A DNA stretch of 64,000 nucleotides from Nonomuraea guangzhouensis (GCF_019396345.1 NZ_JAHKRM010000031.1:1-64000); one strand, 5' to 3'; numbered from the stretch's first letter, positions 21,537-30,698 are shown. The notes: generated by a model from the sequence alone, not told the origin. Program-made: numbers and translations.

Positions 21537-23531
21537 ATGGCTGACGATGACGCCAACGGCAGGATTTTTCACCTTCGGCCACGCTCGGAGAGCCCTTCCG
21601 TGCCGCTCCCGCCGCTGCCTCCCGAGCTCCGCCTCTCTGCATTCCGGGATGTCGGTCCGGGCGAAGAGCAGGACGGCGAACAGTCGGCCCCAGCCGGCCT
21701 GTGGCCGACCCTGCCGAGCGTCTCCGACATGCGGCCGCCGGTCGCGTTCTCCATGCCTGCCCTCCCGACCGTCGAGTCCACCGCCGTCGGCGAGGAGGAG
21801 GGCGGCTTCGCCCCACCTGCGCCGGAGGATCCCGACAACCCGACCGTGCGGGACACGCTCGCGGTCGCCGTGGCGGTGATGACCGCCCTCGGTGTCGCCG
21901 CGGTGAACGGCATGTGGCACCGGGCCCGGCATCGTTCGGCGCTCGCCGACCAGGCCCGCGCTACGGCGGACAAGGCGACCGCCAAGGCGGCTGGTCGCGG
22001 CGCATCGAAGGGGGCCACGGGGTCGGAGGGGTCGCTGCTGCGCTCGCTGGGCTCCTCCGGCAAGACCCGGCGTTCGGGCGGCAAGCACCGGCCGCCCAGG
22101 GATGCACACAGCAGCTCGCCTCACGGGCCGGGCCGCAACAAGACGAGGCCGTCCGACAGGAAGGCACCGAAGGCCGACCGGGACGGCAAGAAGACTTGGA
22201 CGGACCCGAGCAAGCAGAAGCGGCGCAAGCGCGGCCCCGGCAAGGAGGGCCTCGGTTCGGACGGCGCCTGCGTCCAGACGCCGAAACCGAAGAAGGCCGG
22301 CACCAAGGCGCCCAAGCCCGACGCCAGCAAGAAGACGCCGAAGCTCCAAAAGGCTCCCAAGACGCCCAAGAAGGGCCCGGACAAGCTGCGGTGGAAGGCC
22401 CCTAAACGCAGGGACGGCGCCGCAGGACCGAAGGGCTGGACGTCAGGTCGGCCGAAGGGTGCGGGAAAGGGCATGCCGAAACGCAAGGGCCCCGGCAAGA
22501 CCCGGGCTGGCAAGCTGACGTGGAAGGCGTCGAAGCGTCGACCCGGCGGCGGGAAGGCTACCGCCAGCCGGAAGCGATGGGCTGCCCGCGGCAAGCTCAA
22601 GCCGGTCGTCAAGCGCCGCAGGAAGTCGTGGAGCAGGCGGGCGCGGAGAGGCAGCGCCGCGTGGTTGAAGCGTTGGAGAGCCAGCCGCAGGACCGGCGCC
22701 AAGAGCCCGAGCAGGGCGCGGGTCAGGATGACCTGGAAGCCGTCCGCAAGCGACTACGTACGGGGGAGGCGCTGGAGCACCAAGCGCACGGAAACCAGCA
22801 CGTCGGGTTCCCGAAGCTCCCGCACGACGCCTCCGCCTCCTCCACCTCCCGGGTTCGGGAGGATGCGGCCCCCGCCCGGGGCGGACCGGAGAGGCTGGGC
22901 CACCGTCGACAGCGTCCGTGTGCATCGCCGACCTCGGCCGCCGCAGGCGAAGTCGGCAGTTCTCGCAGCAGGAACGCTCGCACTCTCGCCTGCGGCTGCG
23001 ACGAAGGCCGGGCCTGAACCCGAGCCGTCGAGCGCGCGGGAGACCGGGCAGCAGCCCGCGCCGAAGACCGACAACGACGTCAAGCAAGGAGTCCCGGTGG
23101 CCGTCCCCCCTCCCCGCCTCGCCGGCGCCGCGATCCCCGTGCACGGTGCGCAGTTCCGCGACGCCGAGTTGACCATCCGCGATGTGACCGAGGCGGGCGA
23201 GGAGACGGCGGAGGAGATCCTCGCCGGAGCCGACACGGCCCAGCGCTCCGCCGCCATGTGCGAGGTGCTCGCGGCCCGGCTGGAGGCTCTGCACGCTGAA
23301 CTGTGCGAGCTGGAGGTGCCCGGCATCCTGATCCCGAACGTCGCGGTCCTCCTCGACAAGGCGCAAGACGTCCGGGGCAAGGCGCTCGCGATCGCCGAAG
23401 GGCTGCCGCTCGCGTCGGAGGTCATGAGGATCGCTGCGGCCAACGCTGCCGTCCGCCACCAGCCCACGGCCGATATGACCCGCGACATGGGCCACATCAA
23501 GCCGGCCGAGCGGCCCTACCACGAGGAGTAG
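21537..23531 (+). CDS. Large Lys/Pro/Gly-rich membrane-anchored transfer-operon protein
   Basis: 664 residues from the ATG at 21537 with AGAGAGGAG upstream. Residues about 100-125 (VRDTLAVAVAVMTALGVAAV) form a single hydrophobic helix. Next comes a very basic region of some 270 residues with repeated KxPKKGPDK / KRRDG / GKTRAGKLTWK motifs, then a poly-Pro patch. The helical C-terminal domain (about 540-664: LTIRDVTEAGEETAEEILAG, then AAMCEVLAARLEALHAELCE) looks folded. The basic part would bind DNA or wall polymers non-specifically. Similar modular proteins lie upstream of the translocase in other actinomycete elements. Its exact role is unknown. Confidence 0.6.
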   Translation: MADDDANGRIFHLRPRSESPSVPLPPLPPELRLSAFRDVGPGEEQDGEQSAPAGLWPTLPSVSDMRPPVAFSMPALPTVESTAVGEEEGGFAPPAPEDPDNPTVRDTLAVAVAVMTALGVAAVNGMWHRARHRSALADQARATADKATAKAAGRGASKGATGSEGSLLRSLGSSGKTRRSGGKHRPPRDAHSSSPHGPGRNKTRPSDRKAPKADRDGKKTWTDPSKQKRRKRGPGKEGLGSDGACVQTPKPKKAGTKAPKPDASKKTPKLQKAPKTPKKGPDKLRWKAPKRRDGAAGPKGWTSGRPKGAGKGMPKRKGPGKTRAGKLTWKASKRRPGGGKATASRKRWAARGKLKPVVKRRRKSWSRRARRGSAAWLKRWRASRRTGAKSPSRARVRMTWKPSASDYVRGRRWSTKRTETSTSGSRSSRTTPPPPPPPGFGRMRPPPGADRRGWATVDSVRVHRRPRPPQAKSAVLAAGTLALSPAAATKAGPEPEPSSARETGQQPAPKTDNDVKQGVPVAVPPPRLAGAAIPVHGAQFRDAELTIRDVTEAGEETAEEILAGADTAQRSAAMCEVLAARLEALHAELCELEVPGILIPNVAVLLDKAQDVRGKALAIAEGLPLASEVMRIAAANAAVRHQPTADMTRDMGHIKPAERPYHEE

Positions 23532-23537
23532 CAACCC

Positions 23538-23981
23538 ATGACCGAGCTGGTTCACAGCAGCGGCGGCGATCTCGTCCCGGCCAACGGCGGCGACGGTGGC
23601 GGCGTCATCTACACGATCGTCCGCTACGCCGTGCTCCGCATGCAGTTCGCCGTCGCCTCCTGGCAGCTCAGCCGGGTGGCCGACCACATCGACGGCACCT
23701 TCGACTACATCGAGGAGTGCGCCGACTCGGTCCTCCGCATCGCCGACCAGATGGCCAAGCTGACGGTGGACCCCGACACCACCGGCGAGCACCGCCAGGC
23801 CGCCGCCGTCATGAAGGCCATCCTCGCCGACGCCCAGGAGTTGGTGGACGGGAAGCGGGACCTGGCGGTCCTGTTCGAGACGACCTGGAACGCGCACGAG
23901 ACCGACTACGGCCCCGTCGCCGACACCATCGCGGCCATGCCCGTCCCGATGGCCGAAGCCGAGTTCTACAGCAACCGCTAA
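23538..23981 (+). CDS. Helical hypothetical protein of the transfer operon
   Basis: 147 residues with GAGGAG upstream. After a Gly-rich start, a mostly helical protein: VIYTIVRYAVLRMQFAVASW, then SRVADHIDGTFDYIEECADS. No membrane helix of full length and no known motif. It resembles the C-terminal domain of the preceding protein in style (Ala/Asp-rich helices), so the two may pair. Confidence 0.6.
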   Translation: MTELVHSSGGDLVPANGGDGGGVIYTIVRYAVLRMQFAVASWQLSRVADHIDGTFDYIEECADSVLRIADQMAKLTVDPDTTGEHRQAAAVMKAILADAQELVDGKRDLAVLFETTWNAHETDYGPVADTIAAMPVPMAEAEFYSNR

Positions 23982-24002
23982 CCACACCGAGAGGAGGCAG
24001 TC

Positions 24003-24905
24003 GTGACCCGGCCCGCGAAACCCGCACCCCTGGCGCCCATCGACGTGCAGGTGCCGGAGTGGCCCGTCTTCGAGCGTGCCCGCGGCTGCTTCGCAGTCGT
24101 CAGCGATGTAGCCGGGCGGGCGGCCACCCTCGCCGGCGCCTGCGCGGCGGCGGGCGGCTTGTTCACCAGCAACCTGACCGGCTACTCGCTGATCGCTGAC
24201 GCGGTGTGCACCCTGGGCGGCCTGTGGACGCTGCGGCTGTGGCGGCAGGACGGCCAGCAGAAGACGGTCGCGACGGTGCTGTACCTGATGCCCGGGGTCA
24301 GCCTGGCCGGCCTGCTTCTCGGCGAGTACGTCATCCCCGGCATCAGCCCTGTCGAGGCTGGGGGGCTGCTCCTGTGGATCGTGGGCACGTGGGTGGCGCG
24401 GCCTGCCGAAACCGCCCGCCGCATGCTCTGGCCGGCACTGACCCAAGCCGCCGCGGTGTCGTCCGCCGAGTTGGCCACGGTCGAAGACGAGGCGGGAATC
24501 GTCTCCCAGGACCCGGTAGCCCAGTGGTGGGCGGCCAAGGCCGCCATCGAGGACGGCGTCGCCTCCGGCACCGCTCTCGATGACATCCAGAGGACCGGCG
24601 AGAGGTCCATGCGCGCCATCATCCGGTCCACCATCCCGGGCAAGCCGGTTCCGAGCATCTCCGTCCGGGATCTGTCGGCCCTCACCGACATTCCCGAGGA
24701 CGAGATCGCGATCGACCCGGTTCCTGGCCGGGGCGCGGGCGTCCGTCTCCTGACCATGGGCAAGCCCGACCCGGGCAAGGACGACCTGAAGAAGGTGTGG
24801 GAGAAGACCATCGCCCCGAAGGCGATGCCCGGAACCCGCCTCGTGGGTGTCCGCGTCGGCAAACCCGCCGTCGCCAAACAAGCCACCGAAAAGAGCGACT
24901 CGTGA
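24003..24905 (+). CDS. Polytopic membrane partner of the translocase
   Basis: 300 residues from GTG/ATG-type start at 24003 with GAGGAGG upstream. Three or four membrane helices lie between residues about 35 and 135 (AGRAATLAGACAAAGGLF, VATVLYLMPGVSLAGLLLG, AGGLLLWIVGTWVA), followed by a soluble domain. The stop overlaps the start of the FtsK-like gene (GTGA). In TraB-type transfer proteins the membrane anchor and motor are one polypeptide; here the motor lacks membrane segments, so this protein may provide the membrane pore or anchor. Confidence 0.65.
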   Translation: MTRPAKPAPLAPIDVQVPEWPVFERARGCFAVVSDVAGRAATLAGACAAAGGLFTSNLTGYSLIADAVCTLGGLWTLRLWRQDGQQKTVATVLYLMPGVSLAGLLLGEYVIPGISPVEAGGLLLWIVGTWVARPAETARRMLWPALTQAAAVSSAELATVEDEAGIVSQDPVAQWWAAKAAIEDGVASGTALDDIQRTGERSMRAIIRSTIPGKPVPSISVRDLSALTDIPEDEIAIDPVPGRGAGVRLLTMGKPDPGKDDLKKVWEKTIAPKAMPGTRLVGVRVGKPAVAKQATEKSDS

Positions 24906-26374
24906 CCGCGCTCGCCGCCCTCGACGACGTCATCGAACTGGAGGTGGAAACCGACCCAGGCGACGTCCTCCACTACAACCTGAAGAACTTGTGCTCCGCG
25001 CTGGACATCACCGACCCCACTCGCGTCGCCGTGGACACCGACGGGCTGCGCCGGGCCCTCATCACGATCTACCCGAGCAACCCGCTCGCGGTTGTCCGAG
25101 CAGCGACCCGCCAAGACCTGACGATGGACCGGTGGGGCCGGATCACGATCGGCTACCACCACAACGGCAAGCCCTGCAAGAAGCGCCTGTTCGACCCCAT
25201 CACCGGCTCGGCACAGCGGTTTCTGCTCTTCGGCACGACCGGGGCCGGGAAAAGCAGGGCGGTACAACAGGACCTGATCGCCGAAAAGATCAACGGCATT
25301 TGCTCGTTCCTGTGCGACCTCAAGGAAGGCCAGAGCGTCCCCGAGGCCAAGACGCAGGTTGCCCTGTACGGCGACAGCCAGGAGATGGCGATCCTGCTCT
25401 TGATCGCCGCCGTCAATGTGGCCCACGCCCGCATGAAGCGCTACAGCCGGATGGGCCGCAACTCATTCGTGCTCGGCGAGGACCCGCTGTTGCACGTGAC
25501 CCTCGACGAGGTCAACCGGCTGCTTGAGAAGGGTGCGCCATACAGGGCCATCGCCACCCGCCTCATCAAGGAGCTGGGGCGGACCGGCCGATCCGTGGGC
25601 GTCGGCATCCGGCTCGCCGCCCAAGCGTCCCACCTGGAGGAGTTGGGCGGGAGCGACACGCTGAGGGCGATGATGAAAGAGGGCGAAGTGGTCCTGCTCA
25701 GGTGGTCGTCGTCCATCATGAAGCAGCTCGTGGCGGACGGTCTGCTGCCGACCGGTGAGCAGCTCCTGCCCATCCCCAAAAACCTCGCCAAGAAGGTCCT
25801 CCGCTCACAGTTCGACGCCGCGTGGGAGGACGACCTCGACGAAGGCGCGCCCGGCACGCAGGGCATGGCCTACCACCTGAGCAGCGACAACCCCACCTCG
25901 CAGATGCGCCACCTGCGCGTCGGCAGCATCGCCCCCACCCGCGGCCTGGACCCCGAGATCCTGGCGCTCTACGGCGACGAGCCACCCACCGAACTGGGCG
26001 AAGCCGACGGGGAGGCCGCCGGCGACGTGTGGGCCTACCGGCACGACCCCGACATGCTCCGCGCCCTGTGCGAGGCCTTCCGCGAGGAGTTCCTCCTGAG
26101 CCAGCAGGGCGGCAAGAGCGGCGGCGGGGTCGACCTCGACGAGCTGGACGACGACGGCCCCGCCCCTGCCCGGCCGACCACCATCAGCGACCGCATCGTG
26201 GCCGCCATGCGCGAAGCCGAAGGGCCCGTAGGTGCTGAGGAGATCTTGGATCTGGTCAACGCCGACGGCGGCAAGGAAGTCAAGCTTGGGCCGGTCCGCA
26301 ACCAGCTCAAGCCCCTCGCCGACAAGGGGCGCATCGCCCGCGTCGGGCACGGCCTGTACGCCCCGGCCCACTAG
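24902..26374 (+). CDS. FtsK/SpoIIIE-type DNA translocase (TraB-like)
   Basis: 490 residues from a coupled GTG. Walker A is GTTGAGKS (residues 111-118) and Walker B LLHVTLDE (197-204), and IKELGRTGRSVGVGIRLAAQ is the usual motif-III-like stretch of this family. The C-terminal 65 residues (ISDRIVAAMREAEGPVGAEE, ending RIARVGHGLYAP) are a winged helix comparable to FtsK-gamma or the TraB site-recognition domain. In Streptomyces plasmids and integrative elements one TraB-like hexamer moves double-stranded DNA between hyphae. This is the core of the transfer module, placed inside an otherwise phage-like element. Confidence 0.85.
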   Translation: MTALAALDDVIELEVETDPGDVLHYNLKNLCSALDITDPTRVAVDTDGLRRALITIYPSNPLAVVRAATRQDLTMDRWGRITIGYHHNGKPCKKRLFDPITGSAQRFLLFGTTGAGKSRAVQQDLIAEKINGICSFLCDLKEGQSVPEAKTQVALYGDSQEMAILLLIAAVNVAHARMKRYSRMGRNSFVLGEDPLLHVTLDEVNRLLEKGAPYRAIATRLIKELGRTGRSVGVGIRLAAQASHLEELGGSDTLRAMMKEGEVVLLRWSSSIMKQLVADGLLPTGEQLLPIPKNLAKKVLRSQFDAAWEDDLDEGAPGTQGMAYHLSSDNPTSQMRHLRVGSIAPTRGLDPEILALYGDEPPTELGEADGEAAGDVWAYRHDPDMLRALCEAFREEFLLSQQGGKSGGGVDLDELDDDGPAPARPTTISDRIVAAMREAEGPVGAEEILDLVNADGGKEVKLGPVRNQLKPLADKGRIARVGHGLYAPAH

Positions 26375-26406
26375 CAACCCATGGACCATCCCCCAAGGAG
26401 ACCAAA

Positions 26407-26619
26407 ATGAAGATCGGCGCCCTACTCATCGGCATGTTCGCCTTAGCCATCAGCGCGGCCAGCCCGGCGCTGCTGATCGTCGGCGGCGCCCTGGTGGCCG
26501 CTCTCGCATGTGCCACCATTGTGGGCCTTGCGCTGCTGGACGGGAGGCCGCCCGCGCTGCACGTGTGCGTGCTCGCGTTCGGCTACGACCGGACGCCCGC
26601 TCCCGAGGCAGGGCGGTAG
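26407..26619 (+). CDS. Small two-helix membrane protein
   Basis: 70 residues with AAGGAG seven bases upstream. Residues 3-30 and 32-45 are hydrophobic (IGALLIGMFALAISAASPAL, then VAALACATIVGLALL), followed by a short polar tail. It follows the translocase directly; Spd-type plasmid-spread proteins are often small and membrane-bound, which makes that a reasonable guess. Confidence 0.65.
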   Translation: MKIGALLIGMFALAISAASPALLIVGGALVAALACATIVGLALLDGRPPALHVCVLAFGYDRTPAPEAGR

Positions 26620-26621
26620 CC

Positions 26622-27236
26622 ATGAGCGAGGTCTTCGAGCTGCACATCGTCGACGCCGGCGGCCGGGTGTGCACTGTGTCGATCTGGGACGACCACGCCG
26701 CCAGCAACGGCCTGCCCGTCGACTGTGCCCGGCTGCAGCGCGAGGTCGACAACCTCACCGTCATGGCTGGCGACGTCGGCGTCCTCTACACCTATCCGAC
26801 GCCGCAGCTCCGTGACCAGACCATGGCCTGGCTCGCCAACATCAAACCCACCGCCCACGAAGGGAGCACCATGACCGAGACCGCGGCGCCGGAGGCGACA
26901 CTGCGCATGATGGCGTTGGCCGGCGATCTGGGGCTGACGGAGGCCGACCTGATCCATCTGCCACACCAGCTCGCGGCGGAGATCGCCGAGGGCTGCATCT
27001 GGGATGGCGAGCAGCACAGCGTCGTGAACGACCCGGACTGGCACGCCATCTTCCGCGCCGAGGCCGACATCGCCGTGGCGGCCGGGTTGGAGGGCGTCAT
27101 CGCCTACCTGCTCTGCCAGTTCTGGGAGGAGGGCGTGGAGAGGGTACTCCGCAACCCGCCGAACGCTGACCGGTCTCCCGAGGATGTTGCTCAACGGGTC
27201 CGGCTCCGGCTGCGAGCCGACGCCACCTTCCTGTAG
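26622..27236 (+). CDS. Hypothetical protein, last gene of the transfer operon
   Basis: 204 residues from the ATG at 26622. The first 80 residues (FELHIVDAGGRVCTVSIWDD and on) look like a small beta domain. From an internal Met (METAAPE region, about residue 84) a helical domain begins with LRMMALAGDLGLTEADLIHL, so a second, shorter product from the ATG at 26871 is possible (GGGAGCACC ahead). No motif recognised. A strong terminator follows. Confidence 0.6.
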   Translation: MSEVFELHIVDAGGRVCTVSIWDDHAASNGLPVDCARLQREVDNLTVMAGDVGVLYTYPTPQLRDQTMAWLANIKPTAHEGSTMTETAAPEATLRMMALAGDLGLTEADLIHLPHQLAAEIAEGCIWDGEQHSVVNDPDWHAIFRAEADIAVAAGLEGVIAYLLCQFWEEGVERVLRNPPNADRSPEDVAQRVRLRLRADATFL

Positions 27237-27291
27237 CGGATGCCACTGCTGATCTCTGACGCCCGCACCCCGCCTGGGGGTGTCCACATAT

Positions 27292-27327
27292 GCGCCCCGG
27301 CCGAATCCCTGCGGCCGGGGCGCTTTT
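27292..27327 (+). terminator. Intrinsic terminator of the rightward operon
   Basis: GCGCCCCGGCCG (27292-27303) and CGGCCGGGGCGC (27312-27323) are exact complements around an 8-base loop, followed by TTTT. This closes the 15.6-27.2 kb operon. Confidence 0.9.
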
Positions 27328-27361
27328 ATGTCCGCGTTACGAGCTGCATGTCCGTTTCGGC

Positions 27362-27367
27362 TAGCCT
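27362..27367 (+). promoter_or_regulatory. Candidate -10 box for a leaderless gene
   Basis: TAGCCT ends six bases before the GTG at 27374, the spacing of leaderless actinomycete transcripts. No RBS precedes that GTG, which supports the idea. Confidence 0.4.
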
Positions 27368-27373
27368 GTTCGC

Positions 27374-27589
27374 GTGGCAACATGGCGCGGACCCGACGGC
27401 ATCGAGGTCGAGGTCGTCGTGCTGGACAAGCGCCCGTGCTTGCGCGTCACGCAGGTTGTGAACGACCGCCGCTTCTACGAGGCGGACTGCTTCAACCTCC
27501 ACCAGCTCGCCGAGTACGTCGACTTGGCCGACCTCTGCGAAGTGATCGCTTTTCCTGACGGGTCAGCCTCTCGCCGCCTCAGACGGTGA
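27374..27589 (+). CDS. Small hypothetical protein, probably from a leaderless mRNA
   Basis: 71 residues: MATWRGPDGIEVEVVVLDKR, then RRFYEADCFNLHQLAEYVDL. Compact alpha/beta composition, a small family common in actinomycetes, no function known to me. It overlaps the end of the convergent XRE-TPR gene by 11 bases. Confidence 0.6.
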   Translation: MATWRGPDGIEVEVVVLDKRPCLRVTQVVNDRRFYEADCFNLHQLAEYVDLADLCEVIAFPDGSASRRLRR

Positions 27590-29003
27590 CGGCCGTCCGC
27601 GGGCTGATCGCCTTGGAAAGTTGCCGTACGCCGGCCACCCGGGGGTGCTGTTTCACCAGCTCGGCGGCGATCGTCCGGATTGATGGCCTGTCGGTCACCT
27701 CGGCCGGCGCATGCCCGTACGCCGCCAGCAACTCCGCAGCGGTCTCCTCGGGCTTACCCCACTGCCACCAGGCGCGGGCGAGGTCGGTGTGCAGTCGCCC
27801 GCGCCGCTCAGGCGTCCGGTACATGTCGTCCCGCAGGCCCCGAGCGGCGTACAGGGCCGTCCCGGCATCACCCAAGGCGTAGTGGATGTCGACACGATAG
27901 AGCCGCGCGAACGGCGCGGCGGTCGGCTGCATCGCCGGTATCCGGGCGGCGGCACGCTCAGCCTCTCCGATCCCCTCCAGGGCCCTTGCGCGGTCCCCCG
28001 CCCAGGCGTAGGTGTACGCCCTCGCGGACAGCAACCGCAGGTACAGGGCGGCCTGGGCGGTCGTGCTCAGCCCGGTCGCCTCCAGATTGTCGATCCCCCG
28101 AGACATCACCGCCGCAGCGGTGGCGGGGCGCCCTTCGCTGCGCAGCATCATGCCCAGCGTCCGATCCGAGGCGGCCGCGGCCACCGGGTCGCCGGACCGG
28201 GCGGCGTACAGCACCGCCCGATCGGCGGTGATCCGGGCGGACGGCTTGGAGCCGACCTTGGAGAGGGTGTCGGTGGCCAGACGATAGGTCGCCGAGACGA
28301 GCGCCCATCCCGCAGGGGTGTCGGCTTGCTCGGCCGCCGCGGTTGCCGATGCGAGCAAGCCAGGCAAAGCGGCCACCAGGTCGGCGAGTTCGCTGCGGTC
28401 GAACTGGCGCCGCGCTGCCCGTAGCCGCGCGGCGGCCTGCGCCAGCTCGGCGGAGTCTGATCGTGGGGGCACCGCCAGGGCGTCATCGACGCGTTGGAGT
28501 GCCGCCAGTGGGATGCTCAGCCCGGCTGCGAGTACGGTGCGACGCCGCATTGAATTGATCCCCTCGCCGTCATAACTTCCACCATTTACTGTAACCGCGC
28601 CGTCGCGGCGCGTAACAGACCTCGGATGCCGTGGCGTTTCTGCGGGCGCCGAGGCTGTCGCGGCGCCGGGGCGCAACTGATTCGGCGACATGCCGTACAG
28701 GCGGCACAGCATGTGCTCGTAGTCGCGTGACATGGCCACAGTGCCGTGTTCCCACCGGCAAAGCATCGCCGTGGTGACCGGCGGTGTAGGCCGCCCCTCG
28801 GCCTCGTACAGGGCCAGGAACGCGGCTAACGCCTGTGGCCGGGACCAGCCGCGCGCCCACCGCCACGCCTCCAGCGGCAGGATGTCCGGCAGCAGCTGAA
28901 GAATGGCCGCGGCTACTTGCCCCGCCCCCATGCCCTGATCCACGCATGCCCGGCGGATGGCCTGGGCCTGGCGAGCCAGGTCAGCCCGTTGTGCTCGACT
29001 CAT
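27579..29003 (-). CDS. XRE-TPR regulator (NsdA-like architecture)
   Basis: 474 residues from the ATG at 29003. The N-terminal helix-turn-helix region spans about 60-110 (LAAFLALYEAEGRPTPPVTT, then MLCRWEHGTVAMSRDYEHML). A Ser/Arg-rich linker with RRRTVLAAGLSIPLAAL, superficially like a Tat signal, follows; then about 280 residues of TPR-like helices (LYLRLLSARAYTYAWAGDRA, RGRLHTDLARAWWQWGKPEE). Proteins of this layout regulate development and antibiotic synthesis in streptomycetes or act as element-encoded quorum-type receptors. The ligand is unknown. It is divergent from the Nudix gene at 29218. Confidence 0.7.
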   Translation of the reverse strand: MSRAQRADLARQAQAIRRACVDQGMGAGQVAAAILQLLPDILPLEAWRWARGWSRPQALAAFLALYEAEGRPTPPVTTAMLCRWEHGTVAMSRDYEHMLCRLYGMSPNQLRPGAATASAPAETPRHPRSVTRRDGAVTVNGGSYDGEGINSMRRRTVLAAGLSIPLAALQRVDDALAVPPRSDSAELAQAAARLRAARRQFDRSELADLVAALPGLLASATAAAEQADTPAGWALVSATYRLATDTLSKVGSKPSARITADRAVLYAARSGDPVAAAASDRTLGMMLRSEGRPATAAAVMSRGIDNLEATGLSTTAQAALYLRLLSARAYTYAWAGDRARALEGIGEAERAAARIPAMQPTAAPFARLYRVDIHYALGDAGTALYAARGLRDDMYRTPERRGRLHTDLARAWWQWGKPEETAAELLAAYGHAPAEVTDRPSIRTIAAELVKQHPRVAGVRQLSKAISPRTAVTV

Positions 29004-29217
29004 AGCGACCACGAGCTCAGCGTACGTCCGGCTCCGCCTGGGGCACATTGACGCCGCGGCAATGCGTCGGATGCCCGGCATTGATGTTCCGCGAGCAGGA
29101 CGCGACCGTGTGAGCGCGCCGAATCATCACCGAAACGCCCGCGGACATGGCAGTGTGCGATCCGCCAACTCCGCGGCCAGTCCCGAGAGGTGCCGCGGAT
29201 GACCCGAGGGGAGCGCC

Positions 29218-29673
29218 ATGAAGAACCTCGTCGCCCGGCTGTGGCGGCTGATCCGCGGCCCACTTCAGTGGCGTGTGCTGTGGCTGTGGCACGCCAAATT
29301 CATGGTCGGCGTGACTGGTGTCGTCCGCGACGAGGAGGGGCACGTGCTCCTCCTGCGGCACCGCATGTGGCCCCCAGACCGGCAGTGGGGATGCCCGACC
29401 GGCTACGCCAACAAGGGCGAAACATTCGAGGACACCATCGTCCGTGAGGTGCACGAGGAGACCGGCCTGCACGTCAAGGCAGGGCGCCTCATCCATCTCA
29501 AGAGCGGATACAAGCTGCGGGTGGAAGTGGCCTACGAGGCCGTGTTCATCGGCGGCACACTCAAGATCGATCCTGCTGAAATCCTGGAGGCGAAGTGGTT
29601 TTCGCCGCACCAACTCCCCGATGGGCTGCAGGAGTCACACAGGCTCCTGATCCAGCAGACCGCCAAACCGTAA
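29218..29673 (+). CDS. Nudix hydrolase
   Basis: 151 residues with GAGGGGAG upstream. Nudix box GYANKGETFEDTIVREVHEE, then TGL, with all Glu ligands. An N-terminal amphipathic stretch (MKNLVARLWRLIRGPLQWRV) is unusual and might touch the membrane. Substrate unknown. The next gene probably starts inside its last 26 codons. Confidence 0.85.
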   Translation: MKNLVARLWRLIRGPLQWRVLWLWHAKFMVGVTGVVRDEEGHVLLLRHRMWPPDRQWGCPTGYANKGETFEDTIVREVHEETGLHVKAGRLIHLKSGYKLRVEVAYEAVFIGGTLKIDPAEILEAKWFSPHQLPDGLQESHRLLIQQTAKP

Positions 29674-30698
29674 GACCCGCCCGCCCGGCAGCATGCCTGG
29701 CCCCCAACGAGCACCTCGCCGGAGACACCGCCGATCAGGCCGCGCTCCTGGACCAGCTCGCCGCCTACCGGGCGACCGCCGCACTGCACCAGTCCCACCC
29801 CGGCATGCACTGGTCGCTCCTGCCGTGGCTGCTCGACCGCCTCGGTGGCGACGCCTGGGATGTCTTTCACGCTGGGTTCGGCGCGATGGCCACCCGGTAC
29901 GAGGCTCTGGGCCTGGACCAGTTGCTGCCGATCGACCGGGTGTGGGTGGGCGTCCGCTCAACCCGCGACGGCGCCTTCGGCGGATTCCACCACCCTGACC
30001 AGGGGTACCGCCACCTGCAGATGGGGGCGGTAGTCACCCGCTACGGCGACCTGTACTCCCCGGCGATCCCCTCCGCGGGGCTGGTCGCGCTGGACCTGCT
30101 GCGCGCCTACGCCCACGACTGCCTCCACTACGGCTCCCACCGCGAGTACGGGCTGCAAGGCGGTGAGGTGGTCCGCACCCAGTACGGCTTCAACCGGCGC
30201 ACCACAGCCGGCCGCTCCTACTCGGCACCCGACCCTAAAGGGGCGGCCACGACCCGTAACCTCGGCGTCATCATGGAGGGCGCCACCGACCGGGAGGCCG
30301 CCGCCATCGCCCGCCACGCCGCCCACCACCTCGGGATCCCCATCCCCGACGGGACAGACCAGTTCGCGTTCCTCGACGCCACCGGCCAGCTCACCTGCGA
30401 GACTCTCAGCCGCCTTCCCCGACACGGGCCGGGCGCCGGCACCCCTCCCACCGCAGACAGGTTCCTGGCCGCTATGGGCTCCTACGCCCGGTCGGTGAAT
30501 GGGCGCTACCGCGCCTTCCTCGGCGAGATCGGCGAGCGGGAATCCGACGAACTCCACGTCCAGATCACAACGGCGATGATCAGCGGATCCGTCGCGTCCC
30601 TGTCGGCGTGGCTCGACATCAAGCGCGGCCCCGGCGCATTCGCTGCTCTGTTCAGGGCCGCCTCCTACGACGGGCCCGAACCCGACGGCGCGGCCTAG
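29595..30698 (+). CDS. Unknown soluble protein with a D-x-x-HY segment
   Basis: 367 residues if the GTG at 29595 is used; GGAGG lies five bases ahead, but this overlaps the Nudix gene by 79 bases. No other in-frame standard start exists before about residue 70. The body is clearly a folded protein: HWSLLPWLLDRLGGDAWDVF, then LLRAYAHDCLHYGSHREYGL. The clustered His and Asp (AHDCLHYGSHR) could bind a metal, but this is not a known protease motif. The C-terminal half is helical. No family recognised. Confidence 0.6.
   Translation: MVFAAPTPRWAAGVTQAPDPADRQTVRPARPAACLAPNEHLAGDTADQAALLDQLAAYRATAALHQSHPGMHWSLLPWLLDRLGGDAWDVFHAGFGAMATRYEALGLDQLLPIDRVWVGVRSTRDGAFGGFHHPDQGYRHLQMGAVVTRYGDLYSPAIPSAGLVALDLLRAYAHDCLHYGSHREYGLQGGEVVRTQYGFNRRTTAGRSYSAPDPKGAATTRNLGVIMEGATDREAAAIARHAAHHLGIPIPDGTDQFAFLDATGQLTCETLSRLPRHGPGAGTPPTADRFLAAMGSYARSVNGRYRAFLGEIGERESDELHVQITTAMISGSVASLSAWLDIKRGPGAFAALFRAASYDGPEPDGAA

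Noticed and set aside
22443..24881. 812-codon open frame on the minus strand
   Set aside because: It lies opposite the coupled plus-strand genes 21537-24905, which have RBS, overlaps and recognisable helices. High GC in the third position makes such shadow frames common.
28490..28550. Twin-arginine export signal in the XRE-TPR protein
   Set aside because: The RRRTVLAAGL segment is internal, after the DNA-binding domain; it recurs in this regulator family and does not indicate export.
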